NCBI GenBank assembly: GCA_963748545.1
Contig: CAVVJO010000019.1
Location: 1 to 64,000, forward strand
Reading direction: 5' to 3'
Source: Roseiarcus sp963748545
GTDB taxonomy: Bacteria; Pseudomonadota; Alphaproteobacteria; Rhizobiales; Beijerinckiaceae
DNA: 64,000 bases
Numbering within the stretch: position 1 is the first letter of the stretch; the number at the start of each line of letters is the position of its first letter. Position numbers and translations under genes: made by a program. The notes beneath the pieces were generated by a model. That model saw nothing but the letters and a program-made list of their open reading frames with translations, was not told the DNA's origin and searched no databases. Of the stretch, positions 55,363 through 64,000 are shown piece by piece.

Positions 55363-55604
55363 CCGCTTCCGCATTCTTCGCCGCATCGCAAGCCGACCTC
55401 ATGCTTGCGCCGCGCCGCGCCGGCCGGTCGAGCCCCGCGGCGCATGCGGCGCGGACAGTCTTCTCTGCGCCTCGTCTCAAGCTTTGGGCGGCCTTCGTGG
55501 CGGCGCTTTTTGCGCTCACCATGCCCGACTGCTGCCTGAGCGGCCGTCACGCCGCCGGCTTCGGCATGGAGCTGTACGGCTCGATCTGCCACGCCGCCCG
55601 CTGA
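55359..55604 (+). CDS. Small membrane-type protein between coxF and coxG
   Basis: An 81-residue frame starting ATGA-coupled to coxF, with AGGAG upstream. The N-terminus is Ala/Arg-rich (SQADLMLAPRRAGRSSPAAH). A hydrophobic segment LKLWAAFVAALFALTMPD is followed by a CC pair and a third Cys near the end (CCLSGRHAAGF, SICHAAR). I do not recognise it and the described Oligotropha cox order has no gene here. The coupling and ribosome site argue that it is translated. It may be a membrane anchor or copper-handling peptide, but that is a guess. Confidence 0.6.
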   Translation: MTASAFFAASQADLMLAPRRAGRSSPAAHAARTVFSAPRLKLWAAFVAALFALTMPDCCLSGRHAAGFGMELYGSICHAAR

Positions 55605-55623
55605 ACCGAAGGAGCCCCTACGA

Positions 55624-56208
55624 ATGCGCATGGACGAGACGCAGCGCGTGCCCGCGCCGCAGGCGAAAGTCTGGGCGGCGCTCAACGACCCCGAGACCCT
55701 CAAACACTGCATTCCCGGCTGCGAGAGCCTGGAGATGACCTCGCCGACCGATATGGCCGCTGCGGTCGTTGTCAAAGTCGGACCGGTCAAGGCGCATTTT
55801 TCCGGCAAGGTGACCTTGTCGGACCTCGATCCGCCGAACGGGTACCGGATCTCCGGCGAAGGCTCTGGCGGCGCGGCGGGATTCGCAAAGGGCGGCGCGA
55901 CCGTGACGCTTTCGCCAGACGGACCCGACGCGACGCTGCTCCACTATGTCGTCGACGCGCAAATCGGCGGCAAGCTCGCGCAACTCGGCGGCCGCATGAT
56001 TGATGCGACCGCCAAGAAGCTCGCGGGCGAGTTTTTCCAGGCGTTCGCCGATGCGGTCGGCCGCGCCGAGGCGCCGGTCGCGGCGCCCGCGGCGGTGGAA
56101 CCCGTCGCACCGGGGCAGCCCCCGGCGCTCTCTGGAGGCTGGTTGACGCGGCTCATCGCCGCCATACGGCAACTCCTCGGCGTGAAGCGCGCTGCGCAGG
56201 TCCCTTGA
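55624..56208 (+). CDS. coxG: CoxG SRPBCC protein
   Basis: A 194-residue CoxG-family protein, which in Oligotropha helps anchor CO dehydrogenase to the inner membrane. The SRPBCC fold covers residues 1-150 (DETQRVPAPQAKVWAALNDP, LKHCIPGCESLEM, GPVKAHFSGKVTLSDLDPPN, QLGGRMIDATAKKLAGEFFQ). A Pro/Ala linker leads to an amphipathic C-terminal helix (WLTRLIAAIRQLLGVKRAAQ) suited to membrane contact. GAAGGAG lies ten bases before the ATG. It ends the recognisable cox operon. Confidence 0.92.
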   Translation: MRMDETQRVPAPQAKVWAALNDPETLKHCIPGCESLEMTSPTDMAAAVVVKVGPVKAHFSGKVTLSDLDPPNGYRISGEGSGGAAGFAKGGATVTLSPDGPDATLLHYVVDAQIGGKLAQLGGRMIDATAKKLAGEFFQAFADAVGRAEAPVAAPAAVEPVAPGQPPALSGGWLTRLIAAIRQLLGVKRAAQVP

Positions 56209-56254
56209 GCCTGGCTCCTCGCGGCGCTCCGCCGCCGCATTCGGACCGCCGCCC

Positions 56255-56713
56255 ATGAAGCCGGACGAGGACCTCCGACTCAACGAGATCGCCGCGCCGT
56301 GGCCGGAGAGGACCGATGCGGGACTGGTGTTTATCGGCGTCATCCGGACGCCTTGGCCGACCCGCGCGGACTGCCCGCATTACGGAAGCCAAGACGGCCC
56401 TATCTGCCGCATCGAGGTCGCCGAGCCCTGGACCGCCGCGCTCGCCGGGGTCGAAGCGATCGAGCGGATCGAAGTGTTCTACTGGCTCCACCTCGCCCGG
56501 AGGGACCTCGTCCGCCAGAGTCCCGGCCGCGACGGGACGACCCGGGCGACGTTCACCATCCGCTCGCCGGTCCGGCCGAACCCGATCGGGACATCGATCG
56601 TGACGCTCGTCGAGCGCCGGGAATCGACGCTCCTCGTTCGCGGTCTCGACTGCGTCGACGGCACTCCGCTCCTCGATCTCAAACCGGACCGCAGCACGTT
56701 CGGCCGCCGTTGA
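56255..56713 (+). CDS. trmO: tRNA methyltransferase O family protein
   Basis: A 152-residue TsaA/TrmO-like protein. TrmO methylates N6-threonylcarbamoyladenosine (t6A37) of some tRNAs using S-adenosylmethionine. The fold reads VFIGVIRTPWPTRADCPHYG, ERIEVFYWLHLARRDLVRQS and the conserved TFTIRSPVRPNPIGTSIVTL. Length fits short TrmO forms. It follows coxG by 46 bp in the same direction, but nothing links it to CO oxidation; some homologues sit near metal-cofactor genes. Confidence 0.85.
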   Translation: MKPDEDLRLNEIAAPWPERTDAGLVFIGVIRTPWPTRADCPHYGSQDGPICRIEVAEPWTAALAGVEAIERIEVFYWLHLARRDLVRQSPGRDGTTRATFTIRSPVRPNPIGTSIVTLVERRESTLLVRGLDCVDGTPLLDLKPDRSTFGRR

Positions 56714-56817
56714 AGGCGTTGGCCGGTTTGACCGCGCAGAGCTTTGCGCCGCGCCGCAATTGACCCGGCCGTTCTGCGGTGCGAAAGGCCGTCTCTTGGC
56801 GATGTGAGAGAGGGGCG

Positions 56818-57816
56818 ATGACGACAACGATCGAGGTTCTGGGCCTGGGCAATTCGCTGGTCGACATTCTCGCCCACGCCGACGACGCCTATCTCGACGC
56901 GCAGGACATGGCGAAGGGCGCGATGACCCTGATCGACGAGGACCGCGCCGAGCAGCTTTACGCCGCTCGCGTCGATCCGATCGTCGTCTCCGGCGGCTCG
57001 GCCGCCAACACCATCGTTGGCGTCGCCTCGCTCGGCGTCTCGGCCGCCTATATCGGCAAGGTCAAGCGGGATCCGCTCGGGGAGGCGTTCATCGCCGACA
57101 TCCGCTCGACCGGGGTCACGTTTCACACCAGCCCCGCCGAACACGGGCCCGCGACCGGGCGCTGCTTCGTCTACGTGACGCCCGACGGCGAGCGCACCAT
57201 GAACACGTTTCTCGGCGCCAGCACCTACCTTGCGCCGCCCGACGTCGACGAGGACCTCGTCCGGGGCGCCAAGGTCGTCTATCTCGAAGGCTACATGTGG
57301 GACCGGCCGGCGGCGAAATCCGCGTTCCAGAAGGCGGGCGCGCTCGCTCACGCGGCCGGGCGGCGGGTCGCGCTGACGCTGTCGGATTCGTTCTGTGTCG
57401 ACCGTTTCCGGGGCGAGTTCATCGATCTCATGCGCTCCAAGACGGTCGACACGATCTTCGCCAATACCGACGAGCTCCTGTCGCTCTACGAGACGCCGCA
57501 TTTCGACGAGGCGCTCGATGCGCTGCGCGCCGAGGGCGTGCTCGGGATCGTCACCCGCTCGGAGAAGGGCTGCGTCGTGGTCGAGGGCGACCGCACCTGG
57601 GAGGCGGCGGCCTTCCCGATCGCGCGCCTTGTCGACACGACCGGCGCGGGCGATATGTTCGCGGCCGGATTTCTGGCGGGCCTTGCACGAGGGCGCGACA
57701 TGACGACCTGCGGCCGGCTCGGCGCGCTCGCGGCGGCCGAAATCATCCAGCACCTCGGCGCCCGCCCGCAGGTTTCGCTGAAGGCGCTGGCGACGGAGAA
57801 CCACCTCACCCTCTAA
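56818..57816 (+). CDS. PfkB-family kinase, adenosine kinase-like
   Basis: A 332-residue ribokinase-fold kinase most like bacterial adenosine/sugar kinases. It has GLGNSLVDILAHADDAYLDA, the di-Gly GGSAANTIVGVASLGVSAAY, the PfkB C-terminal signature DTTGAGDMFAAGFLAGLARG with catalytic Asp in GAGD, and EGYMWDRPAAK. The substrate is probably adenosine or another nucleoside, phosphorylated with ATP. ATG at 56818 follows GAGAGGGGCG. The methyltransferase gene begins 18 bp after. Confidence 0.88.
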   Translation: MTTTIEVLGLGNSLVDILAHADDAYLDAQDMAKGAMTLIDEDRAEQLYAARVDPIVVSGGSAANTIVGVASLGVSAAYIGKVKRDPLGEAFIADIRSTGVTFHTSPAEHGPATGRCFVYVTPDGERTMNTFLGASTYLAPPDVDEDLVRGAKVVYLEGYMWDRPAAKSAFQKAGALAHAAGRRVALTLSDSFCVDRFRGEFIDLMRSKTVDTIFANTDELLSLYETPHFDEALDALRAEGVLGIVTRSEKGCVVVEGDRTWEAAAFPIARLVDTTGAGDMFAAGFLAGLARGRDMTTCGRLGALAAAEIIQHLGARPQVSLKALATENHLTL

Positions 57817-57833
57817 ACGACAAGGGGGCGCCT

Positions 57834-59289
57834 GTGTCCAACGCCTACGATCGCGTCCGGTACCCGGGGGGAGCCTACGCCCTGACCCATCCTGCGGCGC
57901 TAGGCGCGCTCGCCGTGCTGCATGGCCGCAGGGTCGCGCCGTTCGGCGCCTCGCGCGTGCTCGAGATCGGCTGCGGCGAAGGCGTCAATCTGCTCAACAT
58001 GGCCCTCGGCGCCCCGGGCGCCGAATTCGTCGGCGTCGACCTTGCCGAGACGGCGATCGCGGCGGCGCGCGAGACGGCGGTGCGGATCGGCCTCGGCAAC
58101 GCGGCCTTCCACGTCCTCGACCTCGCGGCGATCGACGACGGCTTCGGCGACTTCGACACCATCATCGCCCACGGCGTTTACGCCTGGACGCCCGAACCTG
58201 TTCGCACCGCCCTGATGCGCGTCGTCGGCGAACGTCTGTCGACCGACGGACTCGCGCTGATCAGCTTCAACGCCCTGCCCGGCGCCCGCTTCCGGCAGGC
58301 CCTTCGCGACATCCTGATTTTCCTCGCGGACGGCGTCGACGACCCCAGAGCGGCGCTGGACCTCGGCCGTGCATTTCTCGCCGAGCAGATCGAATCCTGG
58401 TCGGATACGAAAGCCGATCAGGCGCTGGCCAAGAGCTGCGCCACGCATATGCTCGAGCGCAGGCCGGAGGTCCTCTATCATGACGAGCTCAACCCGAATT
58501 GGGCGCCGGAGCTTCTCAGTCAGGTGATCGCGCGCGCGGCGCCGTTCGGCTTGGATTATGTCTGCGATGCGCAGCCGAAGCTGAGCGCGGAGGCGTTTTT
58601 TCCAGCCGAGGAGCACGCTGCGCTTCGCACCCAGGCAAGCGGGAACTGGGCGCGGTTCGAGCAACTCGCCGATTTCCGCGCGCTGCGCGCCTTTCGCAAC
58701 GCGGTCTTCGCCCGGGGACGCGTCGAGGCTCGGCCGCCTTCAGCCTCCCGATTGCGCGGTCTCTGGGCGTCCGCCGAACTGCGGATCGAGGAACCCGACC
58801 CCACCGCCGAGGGCGGGGCCCTGCTCGTCTCGCGCAACGGCGTCGAGGTGAGGACCAACAATCGCGAGCTCGTCGACCTGTTGATCCGGCTCGGCCAGGC
58901 CTTCCCACTCAGCGTGGCGCTGACCGAAGCGCATGGGCTGGAATCGCTTGCCGATCATCTCTACGGGCTGTTCGTCTCCGGAGTTCGTTCAGCTCGCCTC
59001 GGCGCCGCCGGCGCTGGCGCGCATCCCCGGCGAGCGTCCGGCGGCGAGCCGACTCGCGCTCGAGCAGGCTGCGCGCGGCGAGACCGTCTTACCGTCGCTG
59101 CTGCACACGATGGTGGAGTTGGAGGATCCGACATCGCTCGCCATGTTGCCGCTGATGGACGGAACACGCACGCGCGCAGAGCTGGCGGAGGACCTGTCTC
59201 GCGTGGCCGGCGTCCCCCCCGTCGAGGCCAGGCAGCAGCTCGGCGACCTGATCGAGCAACTGGCTGGGGTGGGTTTGATGGCGGGGTAG
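57834..59289 (+). CDS. Methyltransferase with regulatory domain (frame interrupted)
   Basis: A SAM-dependent methyltransferase of about 485 residues with a C-terminal methyltransferase-regulatory domain. The SAM site is ASRVLEIGCGEGVNLLNMAL followed by FVGVDLAETAI. The regulatory part includes YHDELNPNWAPELLSQVIAR and YVCDAQPKLSAEAFFPAEEH. One extra base near 58978-58982 shifts the frame after DHLYGLFVS. Restored it reads EFVQLASAPPALARIPGERP and ends GVGLMAG. The span is 3n+1. The start is a GTG at 57834 with AAGGGGG upstream. Substrate unknown. Confidence 0.8.
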
Positions 59290-59304
59290 CGGCCGGGCCG
59301 ACGC

Positions 59305-61284
59305 TCAGCCGGCCGCTTTGAGGAACAGCGCGCCGTTCGCCGGAATGGTCAGCGACGTCGATTGGCCAAATCCGTCGAGGGCGGGCCCGTCGGCGAAGAC
59401 GGCGCCTCCGTTCCCGACCGGCGACGGATTGGGAAAGCCGTCGTAGACGTCCGAATTGAACAGCTCGAGCCATTGGCCGCCCCGCGGCAGCCCGATCTCA
59501 TAAGCGTATTTCGCGTTTTCGTCGAAGCTGACGACGGCGACGACATCCTCGCCGGGGCCCCCGTCTGCGACCCAGCGATGGACGACGATCACCCGGTCGA
59601 AATCGTTGACGCGCGAGACGCGAAAGCCTTCAGCCCAGAGCGCCGGCTGCCTCCGCCTTGTCGTCACGAGGTCGCGCATGAAGCGGAGAAAGTCCGCCCG
59701 CGAGGGATCAGAGTCGAGGCCGTCCCACCAGATCAAGTGGCCCGGGTTGTCCTTCTCGTCGTCGCACCAAAGCTTATCCTCGAGAATCTCCTGGCCCATG
59801 AACAGCGCGGGAATGCCGGGGGCCGCGAACAGGAGCGCAGTTGCGGCGCGGGCGCGGCTGCGTGCGTACCAGGAGTCCCGATCGGCGGGATCGGCGAGCA
59901 TGGCGACCCGCGCGGCGCCGTCATGACTGGCGTAAGTCAGGTCGTGGTTTTCGAGGCATTGCACGAGCCGCCACGCGGCGTCGTAACCGGGGGGCGTGGC
60001 GAGCGCGGCTGCGACCGGGTCGAGCTGTAGCTGAGCCCCTTCCCCGCCGGCCGCCTGAGTGAGCAAAGTGCGGGTCGCGTCGCGGAAGGCGTCGCCGAGC
60101 GCGGCGTCGAAGCCGAGGCCATTCGGCGTTGGGGTCACCGGAAAGGCGCGATCCCAGTCCCAATATTCCGCGATCTGGATCGCGGACGGCCGGATAAATC
60201 GCAGCGTGTCGGTCATGTTCTGGCAGAGCGTGACGCCGGACGGGCGATTGTCGGAAATGACGCGCACTTCGTCATAGCGAATGCCGTCAATGCGATACTC
60301 CTTGAAAAAGGCCGTCGCGTTGTCGATCAGGAACTGGCGAACGTTGGCGTTCCAATAAGCGAACACGAGGCCGCCCGCCCAGCCCTCGTCGGTGAAGTAG
60401 AGGCTGTCGTTCTGGTTCCCGTAGGCAAGGCGATCGTAGAAATAGAGGCTGTGGTCGTCGAAGCCGCCGCCGGCGTGATTGTAGACGAGGTCGAAAATCA
60501 CCGCGACGCCCTTGAGATGAGCAAGGTCGACCAGGCACTTGAGCTGGTTGATCCCCGGCCGGATCTGATCGAGCGTGAGCGACCCAGCCCCCGCGGCGGC
60601 GAGGGCGGCGTTGATCGCGCCCAGATGGGCCGAGAGATCCGCATCGCTCGACGCCTGATAGAGCTGCTCGGGCGAGAAATAATCGACGCCGTTGTAGCCC
60701 TCGCTGAACTGGGTGGCGAATTCCTGGATCGGAAGAAGCTGGATCGCGTTGACGCCGAGGTCGACGAGATAGTCGAGCCGGGTTGCGACATCGAGGAACC
60801 GCCCGCCGCGGACGGCGCGCACGTCGGCGCCGCTCGCGTCCACCGCCCACCACGTCCCGACATGCAGCTGATAGACAACAAGCTTGCTGAAATCGGGCGC
60901 GCTCCAGGCCGCATCATGCCAGGGATATGATGCGGGATCGCGCAGGATCGCATAGGAGTCCGGAAAGGCCGGCGTCACGGTCAGCTCGCGAGCGTAAGGG
61001 TCGCGTTTCGGTCCCTGACCCGCGGGGCCGTCGATCCAGAATAGATACTCGAGCCCATCGGCGGCGCCGGGAAGGAATCCGCCCCAGGTTCCGTCGCCGA
61101 GCGGAGTTAGCCGACCGCTGGCGTCAGGCGTGTAGCCGGTGGCGGCGGAAGCCGCGAGCGCATTTCCCGTGAGCAGGAAGACGCCGTCGGCGCGGGGCGC
61201 CCACGTCCGGAACGTCGCGCCGCCGGCGACAAGGTTCGCGCCCATTGGTGTCGAGAAGCTGACGTTGTCGAAAAGGACTGACAT
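59305..61284 (-). CDS. GH13 glycogen-branching/alpha-amylase-like enzyme
   Basis: A 659-residue GH13 enzyme with an N-terminal CBM48-like beta domain (GGATFRTWAPRADGVFLLTG) and a TIM barrel. The barrel motifs are VIFDLVYNHAGG, the nucleophile Asp in RIDGIRYDEVR, the acid Glu in QIAEYWDWD and the Asp in CLENHDLTYA. A C-terminal beta domain ends FLKAAG. It resembles 1,4-alpha-glucan branching enzymes and related amylases; the exact reaction is open. ATG at 61284 (MSVLFDNVSF) is chosen over an ATG 36 bases upstream. No other glycogen genes are nearby. Confidence 0.85.
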   Translation of the reverse strand: MSVLFDNVSFSTPMGANLVAGGATFRTWAPRADGVFLLTGNALAASAATGYTPDASGRLTPLGDGTWGGFLPGAADGLEYLFWIDGPAGQGPKRDPYARELTVTPAFPDSYAILRDPASYPWHDAAWSAPDFSKLVVYQLHVGTWWAVDASGADVRAVRGGRFLDVATRLDYLVDLGVNAIQLLPIQEFATQFSEGYNGVDYFSPEQLYQASSDADLSAHLGAINAALAAAGAGSLTLDQIRPGINQLKCLVDLAHLKGVAVIFDLVYNHAGGGFDDHSLYFYDRLAYGNQNDSLYFTDEGWAGGLVFAYWNANVRQFLIDNATAFFKEYRIDGIRYDEVRVISDNRPSGVTLCQNMTDTLRFIRPSAIQIAEYWDWDRAFPVTPTPNGLGFDAALGDAFRDATRTLLTQAAGGEGAQLQLDPVAAALATPPGYDAAWRLVQCLENHDLTYASHDGAARVAMLADPADRDSWYARSRARAATALLFAAPGIPALFMGQEILEDKLWCDDEKDNPGHLIWWDGLDSDPSRADFLRFMRDLVTTRRRQPALWAEGFRVSRVNDFDRVIVVHRWVADGGPGEDVVAVVSFDENAKYAYEIGLPRGGQWLELFNSDVYDGFPNPSPVGNGGAVFADGPALDGFGQSTSLTIPANGALFLKAAG

Positions 61285-61390
61285 CGCCACGTCTCCAGAA
61301 AAGCCGATGGTCGCGAGCATGCCGATAATTTCGCGCGGCGCAACGACGCCCTCGCCGGCTCACGGTCGCGAGGTTAAGGGCGGCGCGGCC

Positions 61391-62420
61391 CTATCGCCGT
61401 TCGCCGCCGGCCTTGGTCCAGGCCGCCATGCCGCCTTCGATATGACGCGCCGACGCGAGTCCCTTGTCCTGGGCAGCCTGCACCGCCATCGCCGAGCGCT
61501 CGCCGAAAGCGCAGAAGAACACGATCGTCTTGCCGCTCGCCGCGAGTTCGTGGATCAGTCCGCCCTCTTCGATGTTGTCCATGAGGTCGGCATAGGGCGC
61601 GTGCAGGGAGCCGGGAATGGCGCCTTTGCGCTCCCGCTCGCCCTTCTCGCGCAAGTCGATCAGGGCGACGTCGGCGCGACCGACAAGCCCCGTCGCCGCC
61701 TCCGCGGAAAACGCCCAGCCGCGCCGCGCGACCTCCTCCTGATGTAAACCCTGATGCATGTTGGCGGGCACCGCCACGTCCATCATCTTCGGATTCGGAA
61801 GATTTCAGCGAGGCCATCAGGGCCGCATAGGCGTCGGCGTCCTGAGCTTTGAGGCGAGGGTTGAAGCGCTTCTCCTCGGCGATCGTGCTGACCGTATCGC
61901 CCTTGTAGTCGTGCCCAGGAAAGACAAGCGTCTCGTCCGGCAACCGCAAAAGCCGCTGCAAGCTCTCCCACTGGGCGTGCGAATCGCCGTTCTGAAAGTC
62001 GGTGCGGCCGGTGCCGCGGATCAGCAGCGTATCCCCGGTGAACACGCGGTCGCCGCAAAGAAAGCTGTAGGAGTCGTCGGTGTGGCCGGGCGTGTAGAGC
62101 ACCTCCAAGGACAGCCCCTCGATCGTCAGCCGGTCGCCGTCGGCGACCCGCATCGACACGACGTCGACCTGGCTCTGCTCGCCCATGACCGTCACGCAAT
62201 GGGTGCGGTCGCGTAGCGCGCCAAGCCCTGTGATATGATCGGCGTGGAGGTGGGTGTCGACCGCCTTGACCAGCCGGAGTTCCAATTCCTCCATCAACTT
62301 GACGTAGCGATCGACCTTTTCGAGAACCGGATCGATAATCAGCGCCTCGCCGCCCCGCCGGCTCGCCAGCACGTAGCTATAGGTGCTGGAGACCGCATCG
62401 AATAATTGACGGAAGATCAT
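61391..62420 (-). CDS. Metallo-beta-lactamase/rhodanese fusion (frame interrupted)
   Basis: A two-domain sulfur-metabolism protein. The N-terminal part is an ETHE1-like persulfide dioxygenase: VDTHLHADHITGLGALRDRT with the HxHxDH motif, YTPGHTDDSYSFL, FTGDTLLIRGTGRTDFQNGD and VFPGHDYKGDTVSTIAEEKR. The C-terminal part is a rhodanese (VALIDLREKGERERKGAIPG) with active Cys in VFFCAFGERSAM. One extra base near 61790 separates LMASLKS from PNPKMMDVAVPANMHQGLHQ; the span is 3n+1. Such fusions oxidise glutathione persulfide and move sulfane sulfur. ATG at 62420 follows GGGGAG. Confidence 0.88.
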
Positions 62421-62474
62421 CACGCTCCCCCTCGCAGAGGCGCCCGGTCCGCTTTCGAACCGAGCGCCTCGCCG

Positions 62475-63140
62475 CTACGATTTCGACGGCTGCTTGACGA
62501 TGCGCAGATAGGGCCGCGGCGCCTTCCAGCCCTCCGGGAACAGCGTCTTAGCGTCCTCGTCCGAGACGGAGCCGGCGATGATGACGTCGTCGCCGTGCTT
62601 CCAGTTGGCCGGAGTCGCGACCTTGTGTTTTGCTGTGAGCTGCATCGAATTGAGCACGCGAAGGATCTCGTCGAAGTTCCGCCCCGTGGTCATAGGATAG
62701 GTCAACATCAGCTTGATCTTCTTGTCAGGGCCGACGACGAACACCGAACGGACCGTCTGGTTGGTCGCCGCCGTGCGTCCTTCGGACGTGCCGGGCTCTT
62801 CGGCGGGCAGCATGTTGTAGAGCTTGGCGACGGCGAGGTCCCCGTCGCCGATGATCGGATAGTTGACTTTGGCCCCCTGCGTCTCCTCGATATCGTCGAG
62901 CCAGCGTGAATGGCTGTCGATCGGATCGACGGAAAGCCCGATCAGCTTAGCGTTGCGCCGCGTGAACTCGGGCTCGATTTTGGCCATGTAGCCGAGTTCG
63001 GTCGTGCAAACCGGCGTGAAATCCTTGGGGTGGGAGAACAGGATCGCCCATTTGTCGCCGATCCAGTCGTGGAAATGGATCGGTCCCTTCGTCGTCTGGA
63101 CCGTAAAATCCGGAGCGATGTCGTTGATGCGAAGCGCCAT
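62475..63140 (-). CDS. 1-Cys peroxiredoxin (Prx6 type)
   Basis: A 221-residue 1-Cys peroxiredoxin reducing hydrogen peroxide and organic peroxides. The peroxidatic Cys45 is in SHPKDFTPVCTTELGYMAKI, and further family stretches are LIGLSVDPIDSHSRWLDDIE, ATNQTVRSVFVVGPDKKIKL and MTTGRNFDEILRVLNSMQLT. The long C-terminal dimerisation arm (HKVATPANWKHGDDVIIAGS) is present, ending RPYLRIVKQ. ATG at 63140 (MALRINDIAPDF) follows GGGAGCAAAGGT. It is 54 bp upstream of the sulfur-oxidation fusion gene, hinting at a joint thiol/peroxide stress role. Confidence 0.92.
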   Translation of the reverse strand: MALRINDIAPDFTVQTTKGPIHFHDWIGDKWAILFSHPKDFTPVCTTELGYMAKIEPEFTRRNAKLIGLSVDPIDSHSRWLDDIEETQGAKVNYPIIGDGDLAVAKLYNMLPAEEPGTSEGRTAATNQTVRSVFVVGPDKKIKLMLTYPMTTGRNFDEILRVLNSMQLTAKHKVATPANWKHGDDVIIAGSVSDEDAKTLFPEGWKAPRPYLRIVKQPSKS

Positions 63141-63308
63141 ACCTTTGCTCCCCTGCCGTTTCCCCTTGGGTCCCTGCGGGCCGCATTGTCGCAGACCGTT
63201 CGCCGTTGTCACGCGTAAAGTCTAATCCTCAACTGCCGATGGGCCGGCTGCGCGGTCGGTCGCCGGGTTCGGCAACCGGGTCGACGGGAGGCGACAGCCG
63301 GCAAGCGA

Positions 63309-64000
63309 TCAGGGCTTCTCGGCGCCGCGGTCAAGCAGGAACTTCTTGAACTCGCCCATCGAGGCGAACGTGAATGCGCCCTCGTCGGTCTCCGCCTCGA
63401 TCGAGCCGTCGGAGAAGATCATGTAATTGGCGCCGCCGGACGTGTAGCGGCCGATCAGGGTCGGCGGGCGCTCGGGCGTCTCGATGGCGCGTTCGATCTC
63501 GCCGAGGGTCGGCAGGCGGCCCGCGCGATTTTCGTTGACGGGATCTTCGACCGTTTCCGCCTCCTCGGTCGTCTCGACGGCGGCAAGCTCCGTCTCCAGT
63601 TCGGCCGGGCCCTCCTCGGCGGCGGGCTCGTCGGCGTTTTCCCCCCGCTCGTGCTCCAAAGCCGGCTCGATTTCGACGGCCTCGCCGTCCGCCGCCGGCG
63701 CCTCCACGGCCTCTTGCGCCTCCGCAGCTTCAGCTTCGAACGGCTCCGGCTCCGGGACATCAGACTGAGGCTCGGGCTGATCCTCGGCCAGCGCGAGCGG
63801 CGCTGTCGCCGAAAGGGCCGCAGCAGCCATCTGCTCGCGCAACGCGGTCGTCAGCCGGCCGATCCGCACAATCAGGAGACCGAGGGCGAAGACGATAATC
63901 GCTCCGACAACGGAAACGACGCCCGCGAAGGCGTCGAGCAACCCCGGCGGCGTCGGCAGGAGGTCGATGCTCAGATAGCCGGCGGCTAAGCCCGCGGCCA
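63309..64000 (-). CDS. Acidic membrane protein, runs off window
   Basis: The frame stays open to the window edge, so the true start is probably beyond 64000. The visible part begins with one or two membrane segments (AAGLAAGYLSIDLL and GVVSVVGAIIVFALGLLIVR). A long Glu/Ala/Pro-rich acidic stretch follows, and the C-terminal domain reads PPTLIGRYTSGGANYMIFSD then GSIEAETDEGAFTFASMGEF. A TTG at 63941 would also serve as a start. I do not recognise the family; the build suggests an inner-membrane anchor with a disordered acidic linker and a small C-terminal domain. Confidence 0.6.
   Translation of the reverse strand, partial: AAGLAAGYLSIDLLPTPPGLLDAFAGVVSVVGAIIVFALGLLIVRIGRLTTALREQMAAAALSATAPLALAEDQPEPQSDVPEPEPFEAEAAEAQEAVEAPAADGEAVEIEPALEHERGENADEPAAEEGPAELETELAAVETTEEAETVEDPVNENRAGRLPTLGEIERAIETPERPPTLIGRYTSGGANYMIFSDGSIEAETDEGAFTFASMGEFKKFLLDRGAEKP

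Overview
The window is high-GC DNA from an alphaproteobacterium, most likely of the order Hyphomicrobiales (Rhizobiales). This rests on ctrA divergent from a fliJ-like gene, split pntAA/pntAB/pntB transhydrogenase genes, GANTC and TTAA-type sites in front of ctrA, a ROSE-like leader on an hsp20 gene and a complete form I cox operon. I cannot fix the genus from sequence alone; a carboxydovorous Beijerinckiaceae- or Methylocystaceae-like organism would fit.

Layout. 1-1509: a complete IS1182-type insertion sequence whose terminal repeat is the first base of the window. 1.9-8.0 kb (minus strand): DUF445 membrane protein, NUDIX hydrolase, polyphosphate kinase 2, a pair of acyl-CoA dehydrogenases and a diiron-type metallo-beta-lactamase protein. 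8.2-16.6 kb (plus strand): an SbmA/BacA-type ABC transporter followed by what I consider the most interesting system here. It is a RiPP-like cluster with two paralogous Cys-rich precursors (24 and 26 Cys behind a Cys-free leader of about 138 residues), an APH-like kinase, a HopA1-like lyase and a LanC-like cyclase. Together these form a split lanthionine synthetase. 16.7-19.6 kb: META-domain lipoprotein-like protein, a resolvase-like protein lacking its catalytic Ser, a heat-shock gene with RpoH-type promoter and ROSE-like thermometer, and a threonine aldolase. 20.0-26.2 kb: gltB-gltD glutamate synthase. 26.2-28.3 kb: repeat-rich intergenic DNA and ctrA. 28.3-33.3 kb: fliJ, pntAA-pntAB-pntB, an M23-like protein and a GlcG/HbpS protein. 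33.4-39.2 kb: a CUT1 sugar ABC transporter without its ATPase, a GH4 glycosidase and a divergent AraC regulator. 39.3-46.7 kb: a FUSC/DUF1656/HlyD efflux set, an AraC regulator, a beta-keto acid cleavage enzyme and an MFS transporter. 47.1-56.2 kb: coxC-like regulator then coxM-S-L-D-E-F-(small ORF)-G, encoding aerobic molybdenum CO dehydrogenase with the form I AYRCSFR loop. 56.2-64 kb: TrmO, a PfkB kinase, a methyltransferase, a GH13 enzyme, a metallo-beta-lactamase/rhodanese fusion, a 1-Cys peroxiredoxin and the start-less end of a membrane protein.

Quality note. Thirteen otherwise conserved genes are each broken by single-base frameshifts (14 in all; nine extra bases, five missing). The cox and RiPP genes themselves are intact. 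The density and the lack of any other decay suggest indel errors in the assembly rather than pseudogenes; I give full gene spans and mark each break.
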